Origin: Acidobacteria bacterium Mor1
Lineage (GTDB): Bacteria; Acidobacteriota; Polarisedimenticolia; Polarisedimenticolales; Polarisedimenticolaceae
DNA length: 64,000 bases
Reading direction: 5' to 3'
Assembly: GCA_001664505.1 (NCBI GenBank)
Contig: CP011806.1
Location: 3,721,385-3,785,384 of the forward strand
The number at the start of each line of letters is the position of its first letter. Within the stretch, counting starts at the first letter, position 1. Position numbers and translations under genes: made by a program. The notes below the pieces were generated by a model. It saw nothing but the letters and a program-made list of their open reading frames with translations. It was not told where the DNA came from and searched no databases. Shown in pieces: positions 35,649 to 44,510 of the stretch.

Positions 35649-36086
35649 ATGGGCGGAAACAAGGGGAAGCGTCTCTACACTCGCGGGGAGATTCGAGAGA
35701 AGGTCGATCAAATGATCGAGGAATGCTGGACGGCCGTTCTGGAAGGTGCCGAGGGCATGGAGTTCACCTCACAGGCAAAGGGTAGGCTGCGCGGCTTCCG
35801 CGGATTCCGGCGTCCTTTCTACGGGCTCACCCAGATGAACTTCATGGCGTATGAGCCATGCAGGAAATGGTTGCTGCTTCAGAGTCGCCGCTTGGGCCGC
35901 TACGCGCGCCAGCGGGCAATCTGCAAGGGGAGCTCCAAGATCACCCGAAGCCATGCTCTGCACGCGGTTGAGCAACTGCGCGGCAGTGCTTGTCAAACGC
36001 CGACAGGTGCGAGCACTTCGGCGACAGGGCGGGGCCGCGTGATCTTCCAGGGAAATTGGTGCGATTTCGCGCCGATCGACCCTTGA
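35649..36086 (+). CDS. Small basic hypothetical protein before the sigma gene
   Basis: A 145-residue protein beginning MGGNKGKRLYTRGEIREKVD; ATG at 35649 has GAGG five bases upstream, better than the upstream ATG at 35583, which lies on the -10 box. It is rich in Arg/Lys (LQSRRLGRYARQRAICKGSS) and has no recognised domain. Its stop lies 19 bases before the ECF sigma gene, so they are probably co-transcribed. It could bind nucleic acid, but this is only suggested by charge. Confidence 0.55.
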   Translation: MGGNKGKRLYTRGEIREKVDQMIEECWTAVLEGAEGMEFTSQAKGRLRGFRGFRRPFYGLTQMNFMAYEPCRKWLLLQSRRLGRYARQRAICKGSSKITRSHALHAVEQLRGSACQTPTGASTSATGRGRVIFQGNWCDFAPIDP

Positions 36087-36105
36087 CTGTCGATTTGAGG
36101 GCGGC

Positions 36106-36690
36106 GTGAGTGACGCAGACTGGGAATGGCTGGTTTCCGAGGCGAAATCAGGAAGCTCCGAGGCTCTCGAAGAGCTGATCAAACGCCAGATACCGTTCAT
36201 TCGATCGGTCGCCCACGGCAGACTGTCGCGGGAAGAACGGCGGGTCATGGACACCGACGATGTCGTGCAGGATTGCCTCGTTCGTTTCCTTCAGTTCCTG
36301 GAACGATTCGAAGACCGGGGTGAGCTACCGCTCAAGGGCTTCCTGGCACAGGTGGCCAAAAATCGCCTCACGGATCACCATCGTGTCAGCGCCAACCGGG
36401 TGCACGAGTTGATCGATAGCCAGAAACATCCCCGCGGCAACACCCCCCTCGACGAAGCCATGATGCAGGAGTCGTTGGAACTCTACCTCGCCGAACTGAA
36501 CCGGCTCTCTCCCGCCGACCGGTTCGCCGTAATGGCGAGACTGCACCTGGACGTTCCGTATGCAGAGATCGGAGAGCAGATCGGCCTCCGCGGAGATGCG
36601 GCGCGCATGCGCATCCATCGAGCCCTGGACTCCATTCGCGAGCGAGTCAGTGCGGCGGCGCCGCAATCGATCCCTCGAGAGAGTCGCTAG
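36106..36690 (+). CDS. ECF-type sigma-70 family factor
   Basis: A 194-residue sigma factor, GTG start at 36106 with GAGGG upstream. Region 2 includes IRSVAHGRLSREERRVMDTD and DVVQDCLVRFLQFLERFE (the VQD pattern of region 2.2), and region 4 is LSPADRFAVMARLHLDVPYA and LRGDAARMRIHRALDSIRER. No C-terminal extension or adjacent anti-sigma gene is seen. In acidobacteria and planctomycetes, ECF sigma factors often accompany Hanks kinases; the kinase at 35514 is divergent and only 600 bases away, so it may regulate this sigma factor. That link is inferred. Confidence 0.85.
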   Translation: MSDADWEWLVSEAKSGSSEALEELIKRQIPFIRSVAHGRLSREERRVMDTDDVVQDCLVRFLQFLERFEDRGELPLKGFLAQVAKNRLTDHHRVSANRVHELIDSQKHPRGNTPLDEAMMQESLELYLAELNRLSPADRFAVMARLHLDVPYAEIGEQIGLRGDAARMRIHRALDSIRERVSAAAPQSIPRESR

Positions 36691-37058
36691 TTCTCACCAC
36701 GGTCAAAGTCGCACCACGTGCCCTCCGGCGGTTCGCAGGCATTGTCGCGAACCTCTGCGATAGCGTTGTCGACGTCTTCCCAACAGACCGTGTTCTCGTC
36801 GCTTGAGAAGTCCTTGGCGAGGCTTCCCAAGCGCCAGCTCCATTTGTGAAGGAAGTGCCGTATTCGCTTGTTCGCGTAGGCATCGGAGCGAGATCTCAAC
36901 TCCCGGCTGAAAGATCCACCAAAGTGGTCGTCATCGCAGAGTCTCTCTCTTGCGTCGTCATCGATTTGCTTCGGCCAAGCTCCGAATTCCGCGAATGCAA
37001 GGCAATTGCTGAGCATGATCTCGAGCGTCTTGTCGATTGAATCATCCTGTCTCGACAT
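36687..37058 (-). CDS. Hypothetical cytoplasmic protein
   Basis: A 123-residue protein starting MSRQDDSIDKTLEIMLSNCL at ATG 37058, with AGGAG seven bases upstream. It is acidic and Trp/Cys-containing (HFLHKWSWRLGS; ENTVCWEDVDNAI; NACEPPEGTWCDF). No signal peptide or membrane helix. No family is recognised. It converges with the sigma gene (4-base overlap of 3' ends). Confidence 0.6.
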   Translation of the reverse strand: MSRQDDSIDKTLEIMLSNCLAFAEFGAWPKQIDDDARERLCDDDHFGGSFSRELRSRSDAYANKRIRHFLHKWSWRLGSLAKDFSSDENTVCWEDVDNAIAEVRDNACEPPEGTWCDFDRGEN

Positions 37059-37227
37059 CGCATCTCCTTCTGTGTCGGCCCAGCAAAGTCTCGCTGGAGC
37101 CGGTAGCACGCTAGTGGGCGAGTAGTGCCTCAATAATCTGTTCGCTTTCCCCTTCCCTGCCGTTACTACCCAACGAGACCGGCAGAGCACACGAATCCGG
37201 ATTCAAAAGCGCTGCCTCCTGGTAATC

Positions 37228-37253
37228 GCGCGCGGGTCGCAAGGCCCGCGCGC
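37228..37253. repeat. GC-rich hairpin in the leader of the 37289 gene
   Basis: GCGCGCGGG and CCCGCGCGC form a 9-bp perfect stem around 8 bases, 36 bases before the ATG at 37289. It may be a leader RNA structure or terminator from upstream; no U-tract. Confidence 0.4.
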
Positions 37254-37288
37254 ACAGGCGCTCTCTATCCAGAGCGCAGGAGGTACGG

Positions 37289-38029
37289 ATGAGAATCCAG
37301 ACTACGTTCCCCCGCCCGACGGTTGTCGGCCAGATCTTGGCCGCCGCGACCCTGGTCGCCTTGCTCATGGCTCCGGCCCTGGCCAGCTCCATCGATTCCT
37401 TCATCAACCCGTCCACCAGCAACGTGGAGGTCGTCGACTCGGTCCTGCTTTCCGGGGACTACGAGATCCGCCATGTGATCGACCTGGGTCAGGGCAACTA
37501 CGAAACCACCTATCTGACCGCCAACGGCGACGATGAACTCGAGCCCCGGATCGTGATCGAATCCGATGGCACGGTGCGCATCGTCTACTGGCGGGACCTC
37601 ACGACCCCTGACGCACTCGTCGTCTCCTACGACCCGGTCGCCGAGAGCTGGTCCGCCGAGCGCACGCTGAACGGCAGCGCCGGCGGCAAGGCCCCGGAGC
37701 TGGCCTACGACGGGACCGATAGCTGGTTCGTGTTCGAGACCGGGGAGTCGGCGGGATCGTCGGTGGATGTCGGAATCATCGCGGAGGAGCCGGACCCGAT
37801 CAATACGGTGCGCCTCGGAACCAACGACGGTTCCACCGCGGCGGACCCGATCATCGTGGCCGAGAGCGGATCGCTGTGGGTCACCTGGGTCGACGACGGC
37901 ACCTACGTCGCCTGGTCGGAGTACGACTCGGCCAACGACAGCTGGTCCACGGCCCAACTGGAAGACTACTCCGCCGATGACGTGAGCTCGGCACGCGCCC
38001 GGATTCGAGACGACGTTCTGGGGCTCTAG
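37289..38029 (+). CDS. Secreted beta-propeller-like hypothetical protein
   Basis: A 246-residue protein with a long signal peptide (VVGQILAAATLVALLMAPAL, cleavage near LAS), ATG with AGGAGG five to ten bases upstream. The mature part has repeats around LEPRIVIESDGTVRIVYWRD, APELAYDGTDSWFVFETGE and DPIIVAESGSLWVTWVDDG, each with a DG-turn and W/F strand as in BNR/sialidase-like propellers. With only about four blades it is short for a closed propeller. The C-terminus (SSARARIRDDVLGL) is unlike the repeats, and the frame may have been truncated by mutation. Function unknown. Confidence 0.65.
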   Translation: MRIQTTFPRPTVVGQILAAATLVALLMAPALASSIDSFINPSTSNVEVVDSVLLSGDYEIRHVIDLGQGNYETTYLTANGDDELEPRIVIESDGTVRIVYWRDLTTPDALVVSYDPVAESWSAERTLNGSAGGKAPELAYDGTDSWFVFETGESAGSSVDVGIIAEEPDPINTVRLGTNDGSTAADPIIVAESGSLWVTWVDDGTYVAWSEYDSANDSWSTAQLEDYSADDVSSARARIRDDVLGL

Positions 38030-38299
38030 CTCCGACGAACACGGTGGGCCGTCCGGCGCGGGAAACCGTCGCCGGGCGGCCTGCCGGCCTGCGACGGAGG
38101 CCACGAAGCACCCGGACATGGCGGAGCCCCCAATCCCAGTGCGCGACACGTGGCCTGTCGCGCCGAACCACAGAAATAACGCTAGCCGGGACGACCGCTA
38201 CGGGACGCCCCAGCCACCGCCTGCGGGATCCTCTCGCAGAAATCTTATTTGGGAACATACCGACTTGTAATCACGCTGTCAACCCGGTACCTTCTAGAC

Positions 38300-39496
38300 A
38301 TGGCTCAAGCGGCGCTTCGTCCCTCCAAGAACCTGGGTTGGCTACTACGGGCCCTGCGCAAGGCCCGGGGCTGGACCCTGCGAGAGGTCTCGGAGCGGGT
38401 CGCGGCTCGCGGCGAACCGTTGCCGCAATCCACTCTGGTCCAGATCGAGCAGGGCAAGCTGGAACCGGGGGTGCGCCGTTTTCAGATGTTGATGCGCTTG
38501 TTCGACGCATCTCCCGAGATCGCGGCGCATCTGGTCGACTGCGAAGTGCGCGGGGTTCTGCTGCCCGAGTCATCCGAGGTCATCGGCATGGGGTTCGAGG
38601 CGGCCTGCGAACAGGTCAACGACACCTGGAAGGCCGGGGAGTTCTACCCGGGGTTCGCGACCTACATGGTCATGCGGCACACCTCGGTCTGGGATGAGGC
38701 CCCGCAACTGCAGGCGCAACGGATGACCCTTCAGCTCGCGACCGCCGCGCGCAACGCGGGCTTCCTGGACCTGGCCCGGTTCACCTTTGAGCAGGTGATG
38801 CGCGATGACCTGCATCCCGATCTGACCTGGCGGGCTCTGGTCCTCGGATCGATGATCTGGCGCGCTCTGGCGTCTCCCGAGATCGCCCTGGCCCTGGTCG
38901 AACGGGCTTCGAATCATCTGAAGCCGGACGATCACACCGGATTCTCCGTGGTGCTCCATCAGGAAGCGGTGATGCTCCTGGAACTGGGCGAGGCGCGACG
39001 AGCCACCGCGCGACTCAAGCACGCCTTGAGGCACTACGAGGAAACCGGGAACGAACGTGGCCGAGCCCTGGCTTCGATCCTGCTGGCCAGGGCGCTGTTG
39101 GGTCAGCGCAAGTTCAGCAAGGCCCGTGAGGCCGCGGCCGCGGCCGTCGAACTAGCGGCAGCCCTGGACAACGAGCACACCCGGCTCTCGGCCGAGGTGC
39201 GGCTAGGCGAGGTTCTGGTGGAGTCAGGCAAGCCCCTCGATGCGTTGCCCCATCTCCTCGAGGCACTCTCCGGCGCGACCCGGCTGGAAGACGAGTCGCT
39301 CCAGTTCGATGCGCACTACCAGTTGTGGCGGGCGTACGACGGCGCCGGGCAGCCGGCCAAGGCGCTACGCTCGCTGGAGAAAGCACAATTCCACGCCGAG
39401 TTCGGCGAGGTGCAGTCCAGGGCGGTGGACGAGGTTCGCGCCGCCTTCGAGCAACTGGATGACCTCGATCCCAAACGGGGCAGAGGCCGCAAGTAG
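38300..39496 (+). CDS. XRE-family HTH regulator with TPR domain
   Basis: A 398-residue protein. Residues 8-65 form an HTH_3-type domain (LGWLLRALRKARGWTLREVS; STLVQIEQGKLEPGVRRFQM). The rest is helical and contains TPR-like repeats (LARFTFEQVMRDDLHPDLTW; RALASILLARALLGQRKFSK). TPR-coupled XRE regulators respond to peptides or protein partners. The ATG at 38300 follows a 60-base AT-richer stretch with no clear ribosome site, so it may be leaderless. It resembles in layout the regulator at 59443. Target genes are unknown. Confidence 0.82.
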   Translation: MAQAALRPSKNLGWLLRALRKARGWTLREVSERVAARGEPLPQSTLVQIEQGKLEPGVRRFQMLMRLFDASPEIAAHLVDCEVRGVLLPESSEVIGMGFEAACEQVNDTWKAGEFYPGFATYMVMRHTSVWDEAPQLQAQRMTLQLATAARNAGFLDLARFTFEQVMRDDLHPDLTWRALVLGSMIWRALASPEIALALVERASNHLKPDDHTGFSVVLHQEAVMLLELGEARRATARLKHALRHYEETGNERGRALASILLARALLGQRKFSKAREAAAAAVELAAALDNEHTRLSAEVRLGEVLVESGKPLDALPHLLEALSGATRLEDESLQFDAHYQLWRAYDGAGQPAKALRSLEKAQFHAEFGEVQSRAVDEVRAAFEQLDDLDPKRGRGRK

Positions 39497-39508
39497 GCCG
39501 GGACTCCC

Positions 39509-40027
39509 CTACCGCTCTACCTCTCCCCGCGCCGGGTAGTCGTTCTCGATCACGAACTGTAGAAAGCTCAGCAGGTTCTTGGCCGGCGGCCGGGCGAAGG
39601 GCATGGTCTGCACCGATGACGCGTACAGCGTGCCGTCGGGCCGCACGAAAAAGAGCCCGGGCTCGGTGAACCGCTCCGGCTCGGTGTCCTTGACCGCCGC
39701 CGAGACGAACAGGCCCCAGCGATCGGCATCCTCCAGGCTCAGCCCGTAGCCGACGGTCAGCCCCTTCAGTTCCCACTCTTCCACGCTGCGCTCGGCCAGC
39801 TCCCGGGTGTTGGCGCTGACGGCCACCGGCTCGATGCCGGCGGCCCGGAAGTCCGGCAGCATCGACTCCAGTTCTTGAAGTTGCTTGCGGCAGAGGGGGC
39901 AGTGGAGTCCGCGGTAGAACACCAGCATGGTGAAGTGCTGAGGCTTCCGCTCTGCGAGGACGAAGCGGCCGCCGCCGACGGTCTCGACGGAGAGTTCGGG
40001 CGTCGCGGCCTTGGGAGTCGGTCTCAT
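39509..40027 (-). CDS. Peroxiredoxin-like AhpC/TSA protein
   Basis: A 172-residue thioredoxin-fold protein. [20 protein letters not shown] carries a CxxC (CPLC) at the position of the peroxidatic Cys, as in the AhpC-TSA_2-like group. [20 protein letters not shown] is typical of the second half. It probably reduces peroxides or disulfides. Its start overlaps the mdaB stop by 4 bases (ATGA), so they are coupled and probably both controlled by the HxlR regulator. Confidence 0.85.
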   Translation of the reverse strand: MRPTPKAATPELSVETVGGGRFVLAERKPQHFTMLVFYRGLHCPLCRKQLQELESMLPDFRAAGIEPVAVSANTRELAERSVEEWELKGLTVGYGLSLEDADRWGLFVSAAVKDTEPERFTEPGLFFVRPDGTLYASSVQTMPFARPPAKNLLSFLQFVIENDYPARGEVER

Positions 40028-40647
40028 GAGGTCACCTCGTGGTTCGCCGGCGCATCGACGGCGGGAAACAGACGGTTCAGGTGAGCGTCGAAGCGCTCGA
40101 AGTCGTTCTCGATGTCCGGGTTCTTCATCACGTCATGGCAGGCGAAGGTCTCGAGCGGCTGCATGTCGAAGAAGCGGAAGTTCAGATGAGCGGGGAGCAT
40201 CAGATCGTCGACGCTCTTGCCGGCGAAGAACGCTTGGGAAGGGTCGTCGAAGGCGTCCTTCGGAGCGTTGAAGGTCAGTGACAGCATGTAGCTGGTGTCG
40301 CCCAGGGTGCCGCCGGAGCCGTACTGTTTCGACCCGTCGCTTCGACTGCGGCCGTCGCCGTCGCACAGCCGTCCGTCCATGCCGGCGGAGTAGACGTGAT
40401 CCATGTAGCGCTTGAACGACCAGGGCACGCCCATCCAGTTGACCGGCATCTGCACGATGACGGCATCGGCCCAGCGGTGGTTCTCGATCTCGGTGTCGAC
40501 GTCATGCTCGTCGACCATGGTGGTGTGGCGCACCTCGTAGCCGCGCTCGGTCAGCAGGCGGGTTGCGCGCTCGACCAGCGCTCCGTTGAGCTTTCCCTGG
40601 GAGAAGGGGTAGGGCTGGTGTGCATTGATGATGAAGACCTTGCGCAT
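40024..40647 (-). CDS. mdaB: MdaB-type NAD(P)H:quinone oxidoreductase
   Basis: A 207-residue flavodoxin-fold protein. [40 protein letters not shown] and the DHVYSAGM segment are hallmarks of MdaB (modulator of drug activity B), which reduces quinones by two electrons with FAD and NAD(P)H. The ATG at 40647 has GAGGAA upstream. An insertion [17 protein letters not shown] is seen around the active-site loop, as is usual. It is divergent from an HxlR regulator with a palindrome between them, indicating redox- or quinone-responsive control, and coupled to the peroxiredoxin-like gene. Confidence 0.92.
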   Translation of the reverse strand: MRKVFIINAHQPYPFSQGKLNGALVERATRLLTERGYEVRHTTMVDEHDVDTEIENHRWADAVIVQMPVNWMGVPWSFKRYMDHVYSAGMDGRLCDGDGRSRSDGSKQYGSGGTLGDTSYMLSLTFNAPKDAFDDPSQAFFAGKSVDDLMLPAHLNFRFFDMQPLETFACHDVMKNPDIENDFERFDAHLNRLFPAVDAPANHEVTS

Positions 40648-40725
40648 CGGTTCCTCACGGGGGGTTGGGCACCTCAATCGGTTGCCGTCAGGTAAGGTAT
40701 CGGGTGTAGTTTCGCTTGTAAACCA

Positions 40726-40741
40726 GTATACTTTTCTATAC
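40726..40741. promoter_or_regulatory. Operator-like palindrome between mdaB and HxlR gene
   Basis: GTATA-CTTTTC-TATAC, a 5-bp inverted repeat with AT-rich centre, in the 116-base divergent gap. HxlR/YodB/QorR-type regulators bind such GTA...TAC palindromes, so it is the likely operator for both genes. Confidence 0.55.
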
Positions 40742-40763
40742 CTTCAACGCCTGGGAGGCATCG

Positions 40764-41144
40764 ATGCCGAGAGCGACGGCGAAGACCAGACGCGCCGCCA
40801 GGCCGAGAGCGGCGGCGAAGCAGAAGGCTCCGGGGGAGGTCTGCCTCGAGCCCTGCCCGATCGAGCGGGGGATGAGGGTCATCGGCGGCAAGTGGAAGGG
40901 CTCGATCCTCTGGCACCTAAAAGACGGCCCGGTCCGGTTCAACGAGTTGACCCGCCTGCTCGGCGGTGCGACCCGTAAGATCGTCAACGAGCGGCTGAAG
41001 GAGATGGAGAGCCAGGGGCTCGTGGTGCGGCGGGTCCTGAGCGAGCGCCCGATCGCCGTGACCTATGAGATCTCCGACTTCGGACGCTCGACACTGGGGA
41101 TCCTCGACCAGCTACAGCTATGGGCCGAGGAACACGGCATCTAG
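40764..41144 (+). CDS. HxlR-family winged-helix regulator
   Basis: A 126-residue HxlR-type regulator. After a basic Ala/Arg/Lys leader, PCPIERGMRVIGGKWKGSIL and FNELTRLLGGATRKIVNERL are the diagnostic winged-helix segments, ending VTYEISDFGRSTLGILDQL. A Cys pair (VCLEPC) at residues 27-31 lies where redox-sensing members (QorR, HypR, YodB) have a reactive cysteine. It is divergent from the mdaB-peroxiredoxin operon, so it probably senses quinone or electrophile stress and represses that operon. Confidence 0.92.
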   Translation: MPRATAKTRRAARPRAAAKQKAPGEVCLEPCPIERGMRVIGGKWKGSILWHLKDGPVRFNELTRLLGGATRKIVNERLKEMESQGLVVRRVLSERPIAVTYEISDFGRSTLGILDQLQLWAEEHGI

Positions 41145-41190
41145 AAGCCGCCTCCCATCCAAACCACGACGATCATCAGCAGGGCCACCG

Positions 41191-41772
41191 TCAGCGTAGC
41201 CGCAGCACGGTTTCGGCGACCCGGCGGCCGTAGATCTCGGCGGTTTCCAGGTCTCCCCTGGAGGGACCCTCATCGGGGCCGACCTCGAAGCTCGACGCCA
41301 TCGGGCCGGCGAAGGAGCCCGACCGGTTGTGGGCGTCAGGCCCGGGACCCTGGATCGTCTTGACCGCAACCCGGTCGTTTGCCGACGGCAGCATGCCCAG
41401 CCCGACCCAGATCATGCCGTGCTGCATGGCGAACAGGAACAGACCGGTAAGGGTGTTCAGCTTGTCTCCCGACAGGGAGCCGGAGTTGGTGAACCCGCCG
41501 CCGATCTTGTCCTTCCACGCCTGCACCGCCCACTTGCGTGCGGCGACCTCGAGGAACTTCTTCATCTCGGCGCTCATGCTGCCCATGTAGGTCGGGCTGC
41601 CGAGCACGATGGCGTCCGCCTCGTCGAGTTCGTCGAGGCGCGCCGTCGCCTCGTCGGTGTCGAGCAGCAAAGCATCGATTCCGTCGACGGCAGCGGCGCC
41701 TTGTTGAATGGCCTCGGCTTGCCGGGTGGTGTGGCCGAAACCCGAGTGATAGACGACGTAGACCTTCTTCAT
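41191..41772 (-). CDS. WrbA-like flavodoxin-fold oxidoreductase
   Basis: A 193-residue protein with the flavodoxin/NADPH-dependent FMN reductase fold. MKKVYVVYHSGFGHTTRQAE is the phosphate-binding loop for FMN, ADAIVLGSPTYMGSMSAEMK the flavin-binding loop, and AMQHGMIWVGLGMLP the third segment, as in WrbA/NAD(P)H:quinone oxidoreductase IV. It sits 50 bases downstream of the pirin gene on the same strand, probably in one operon under the sigma-54 element upstream of pirin. Expected activity is two-electron quinone reduction. Confidence 0.85.
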   Translation of the reverse strand: MKKVYVVYHSGFGHTTRQAEAIQQGAAAVDGIDALLLDTDEATARLDELDEADAIVLGSPTYMGSMSAEMKKFLEVAARKWAVQAWKDKIGGGFTNSGSLSGDKLNTLTGLFLFAMQHGMIWVGLGMLPSANDRVAVKTIQGPGPDAHNRSGSFAGPMASSFEVGPDEGPSRGDLETAEIYGRRVAETVLRLR

Positions 41773-41822
41773 GATTGCTCTCCATGTCGCCGGTCACGGG
41801 GGATCCGGCAAGGGGACCGGCC

Positions 41823-42521
41823 TCAGGCCAGGTCGAACAACAGCACCTCTGCCTTGGCGTTGGCTTCGAGTTCTACCGCGGCCTCTTCACTCAGCGCGGC
41901 GCCATCGCCGCCGCTCAGCCGCTCACCGTTGATGGTGACGTCACCATCGACGACCTGTGCCCACACGTGACGCCCGGGTCGAAGCTCGAGGCTGGCCGAC
42001 TCCCCTTCCCCGAGCCGGGCGGAGTAGAGCTCGACATCCTGATGGATGCGCATGGCGCCCTCGCGCTCACGGCCGGAGGCGATCAAACGCAGGTTGCCCT
42101 CGCTCGAGGCATCGTCGAGGTGCGCCTCTTCGTAGCCCGGCGCCAGACCCTGCTGGGCCGGCTCGATCCAGATCTGGAGGAAGTGCACCGGCTCATCCAG
42201 CGACGGGTTCATCTCGGAGTGCTGCACACCGGTGCCCGCGGTCATCCGCTGCAGGTCACCGGCAGAGAGCACCGAGCCGTTTCCCATGCTGTCCTTGTGG
42301 GCCAGGCTGCCCGACAGCACGTAGGACAGGATCTCCATGTCCCGATGGCCGTGAGTCCCGAAGCCGCCGCCGGGCCGGACCTTGTCCTCGTTGATCACCC
42401 GCAGGGTGCGGAAGCCCATGTGCTGCGGGTCGTAGTAGCTGCCGAAGGAGAAGGTGTGCCGGGAGTCGAGCCAGCCGAAGTCGGCCTTGCCCCGGTCGTC
42501 GGAACGTCGAACCTGGATCAT
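41823..42521 (-). CDS. Pirin-family protein (YhhW-like)
   Basis: A 232-residue bicupin. WLDSRHTFSFGSYYDPQHMG, GGGFGTHGHRDMEILSYVLS and RMTAGTGVQHSEMNPS are the pirin hallmarks; the His residues in GTHGHRD and VQHSE bind the metal in YhhW, a quercetin 2,3-dioxygenase. Many pirins act as redox sensors, so the activity here is not certain. ATG 42521 follows GGAGG. A -24/-12-like sigma-54 element lies about 45-58 bases upstream, and GTTTCA repeats about 150-200 bases upstream. It is probably co-transcribed with the WrbA-like gene and regulated by the divergent V4R activator. Confidence 0.92.
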   Translation of the reverse strand: MIQVRRSDDRGKADFGWLDSRHTFSFGSYYDPQHMGFRTLRVINEDKVRPGGGFGTHGHRDMEILSYVLSGSLAHKDSMGNGSVLSAGDLQRMTAGTGVQHSEMNPSLDEPVHFLQIWIEPAQQGLAPGYEEAHLDDASSEGNLRLIASGREREGAMRIHQDVELYSARLGEGESASLELRPGRHVWAQVVDGDVTINGERLSGGDGAALSEEAAVELEANAKAEVLLFDLA

Positions 42522-42564
42522 CTCGAAACCTCCTTTGGAACGTCAGGTACGCCACTCCCCTACT

Positions 42565-42579
42565 CCAAGCTCCGTGCCA
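42565..42579 (-). promoter_or_regulatory. Sigma-54-type promoter upstream of pirin
   Basis: On the minus strand TGGCAC-GGAGC-TTGG matches the sigma-54 consensus (TGGCAC-N5-TTGC) in all but the last base. The start of transcription would be near 42553, about 30 bases before the pirin ATG. Confidence 0.6.
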
Positions 42580-42672
42580 GGCGTCGGTGACGTCGACTCT
42601 CTCGGGCATAAGTTATTACTCCACAGTGATTTGTGGTTCTTTGGGTGAGGGTGTCTGCGATTGTGAGGAGAT

Positions 42673-42720
42673 GTTTCAGTGTTTCACTTGAAACGAAGTG
42701 CGTTCCAGTGCAACGTTTCA
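42673..42720. promoter_or_regulatory. GTTTCA repeat cluster, likely activator-binding sites
   Basis: Three GTTTCA copies (42673-42678, 42681-42686, 42715-42720) and one TGAAAC (42689-42694) occur in 48 bases. The central pair forms the perfect palindrome GTTTCA-CT-TGAAAC. The cluster lies about 95-155 bases upstream of the pirin sigma-54 element and just before the activator gene, the usual place for enhancer sites. Confidence 0.6.
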
Positions 42721-42737
42721 GATGGAAGGAGGCACTC

Positions 42738-44426
42738 GTGAGCGGAGCCAAACCGTCGGACCTGGCCGACCTGCTGGAGTTCGCGCCCGATCAGGGCCGC
42801 ATCCTGCTCAAGGACTACCGCATGGTCATGCTCTCGGCGGTCGCCCTGGGCTGCCTGCGCCAGGAGCTGATCGAGACGCTGGGGCTGGATAAGGCCCGGG
42901 GCTTGATGAAGCGCTTCGGCCACGCCGCTGGCCTCGCCGACGGCAAGGCCCTGGCGGAACGCTTCCCCGCAGCCAGCCCCGACCAGCACATGGACTACGG
43001 TCCGGCGCTGCATGCCCTGGAAGGGGTTGCCCGTGTGGTGCGGGACGCGCGCAAGTCCGAGATCGACCTGGCCGCCGGCCGTTATCACGTCGAAGCCTAC
43101 TGGGAGAACTCCTACGAGGCGGAGCAGCACCTGGAGCTGTTCGGACCCGGCGACGTTCCGGTCTGCTGGACGCTGGCGGGATACGCCACCGGTCATTCCA
43201 CGTCGGCCGCCGGCAAGCGCACGGTGGTCGTCGAGACCGAGTGCGTCGCCATGGGGCACGACCGCTGCCGCTTCGTCATCGGCTTTGCCGACGAGATGCA
43301 CGAAGCGGCGCAACGCGAGCTGCCCGACTACGAACGGGAAAACCTGCCCGAGGTGATGGATCAACTCCTCGGCACCATCCGCAAGCAGAAGCGCACCCTG
43401 CGCAACAAGGACCGGGCCATCGACCGGCTGCGGACCCAGGTCGAGGAGCAGGAACAGCCGGGGGGCATGCTCGGTCAGAGCGAAGCACTGAAGCGCGCCG
43501 CCGATCTGGCGCGACGGGTCGCGCCGGTGGACACCACGGTGTTGGTGTTGGGAGAGAGCGGCACCGGCAAGGAGCTCCTGGCCCGCACGATCCACGAACA
43601 CTCGTTGCGCTCCAATCGCCCCTTCGTCGCCGTCAACTGCAGTGCGCTGCCCGAGAACCTGCAGGAGGCGGAGCTGTTCGGCTTTCGCAAGGGAGCGTTC
43701 ACCGGCGCCGTCGAGGACAGCCGCGGGCTGTTCGAGGCCGCCGCCGGGGGCACGCTGTTCCTCGATGAGATCGGCGATCTCTCACTACCGGCTCAGACCA
43801 AGATCCTGCGCGCGCTGCAGGAAGGGGAGATCAAGCGGCTGGGCGATCCGGAGGTACGCAAGGTCGACGTGCGTGTCCTGGCCGCGACCCATCGCGACCT
43901 CGAGGCGATGATCCGGGAGCGCACCTTCCGTGACGATCTGTTCTACCGCCTGTCCGTGGTGCAGGTCACGCTGCCGCCGTTGCGCGAACGAGGGAACGAT
44001 TCGCTGCTGTTGGCTCGCCACTTCGCGGAGGTCTACCGCCGCAAGTTCGACAAGGAACTCGGCGGTCTGTCCCGAGCGGCCCAGTGCGCCATCGTCGCCC
44101 ACGACTGGCCGGGCAACGTGCGCGAGCTACAGAACGCGATCCAGCGCGGAGTGATCCTGGCCCGGGGTGATCAGGTGGAGCTGGAGGACCTGCCCGAGTC
44201 GGTGGTGCGCGGCGCCCGCCGCAGCGATCGGGCACTGGATCTGACGGGGCAGGGGAGCGTTGGAGTTGCCGACGACCCACCGCTCCACGCCGTTGCCGAT
44301 GAGGCGGCTCGTATTCGCCGGGCGCTGGAACTGGCCGACGGCAAGCGGGACCGGGCCGCCGCCATGCTCGGCATCAGCCGCACCACCCTCTGGCGCCGGA
44401 TGAAGGAACTCGGAGTCGGCCGCTGA
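42738..44426 (+). CDS. Sigma-54-dependent activator with V4R sensor domain
   Basis: A 562-residue enhancer-binding protein. The N-terminal ~200 residues are XylR_N plus V4R-type ligand-binding ([60 protein letters not shown]), as in XylR/DmpR/TouR that bind aromatic compounds. The AAA+ domain has GESGTGKE (Walker A, near 272), GAFTGA (sigma-54 contact, near 320) and [12 protein letters not shown] (Walker B). The C-terminus has a Fis-type HTH ([20 protein letters not shown]). GTG 42738 with AGGAGG six bases upstream is chosen; the longer frame to 42633 is not preceded by a site. It is divergent from pirin-WrbA and likely controls them. Confidence 0.92.
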   Translation: MSGAKPSDLADLLEFAPDQGRILLKDYRMVMLSAVALGCLRQELIETLGLDKARGLMKRFGHAAGLADGKALAERFPAASPDQHMDYGPALHALEGVARVVRDARKSEIDLAAGRYHVEAYWENSYEAEQHLELFGPGDVPVCWTLAGYATGHSTSAAGKRTVVVETECVAMGHDRCRFVIGFADEMHEAAQRELPDYERENLPEVMDQLLGTIRKQKRTLRNKDRAIDRLRTQVEEQEQPGGMLGQSEALKRAADLARRVAPVDTTVLVLGESGTGKELLARTIHEHSLRSNRPFVAVNCSALPENLQEAELFGFRKGAFTGAVEDSRGLFEAAAGGTLFLDEIGDLSLPAQTKILRALQEGEIKRLGDPEVRKVDVRVLAATHRDLEAMIRERTFRDDLFYRLSVVQVTLPPLRERGNDSLLLARHFAEVYRRKFDKELGGLSRAAQCAIVAHDWPGNVRELQNAIQRGVILARGDQVELEDLPESVVRGARRSDRALDLTGQGSVGVADDPPLHAVADEAARIRRALELADGKRDRAAAMLGISRTTLWRRMKELGVGR

Positions 44427-44510
44427 AAACGAGACCGGATCCGGGGCTCGGCCGGCGCCGTCGCTTGGTAGGCTAGGCACGAACCGGCGATGCCGGAGCG
44501 GAGACCCACC

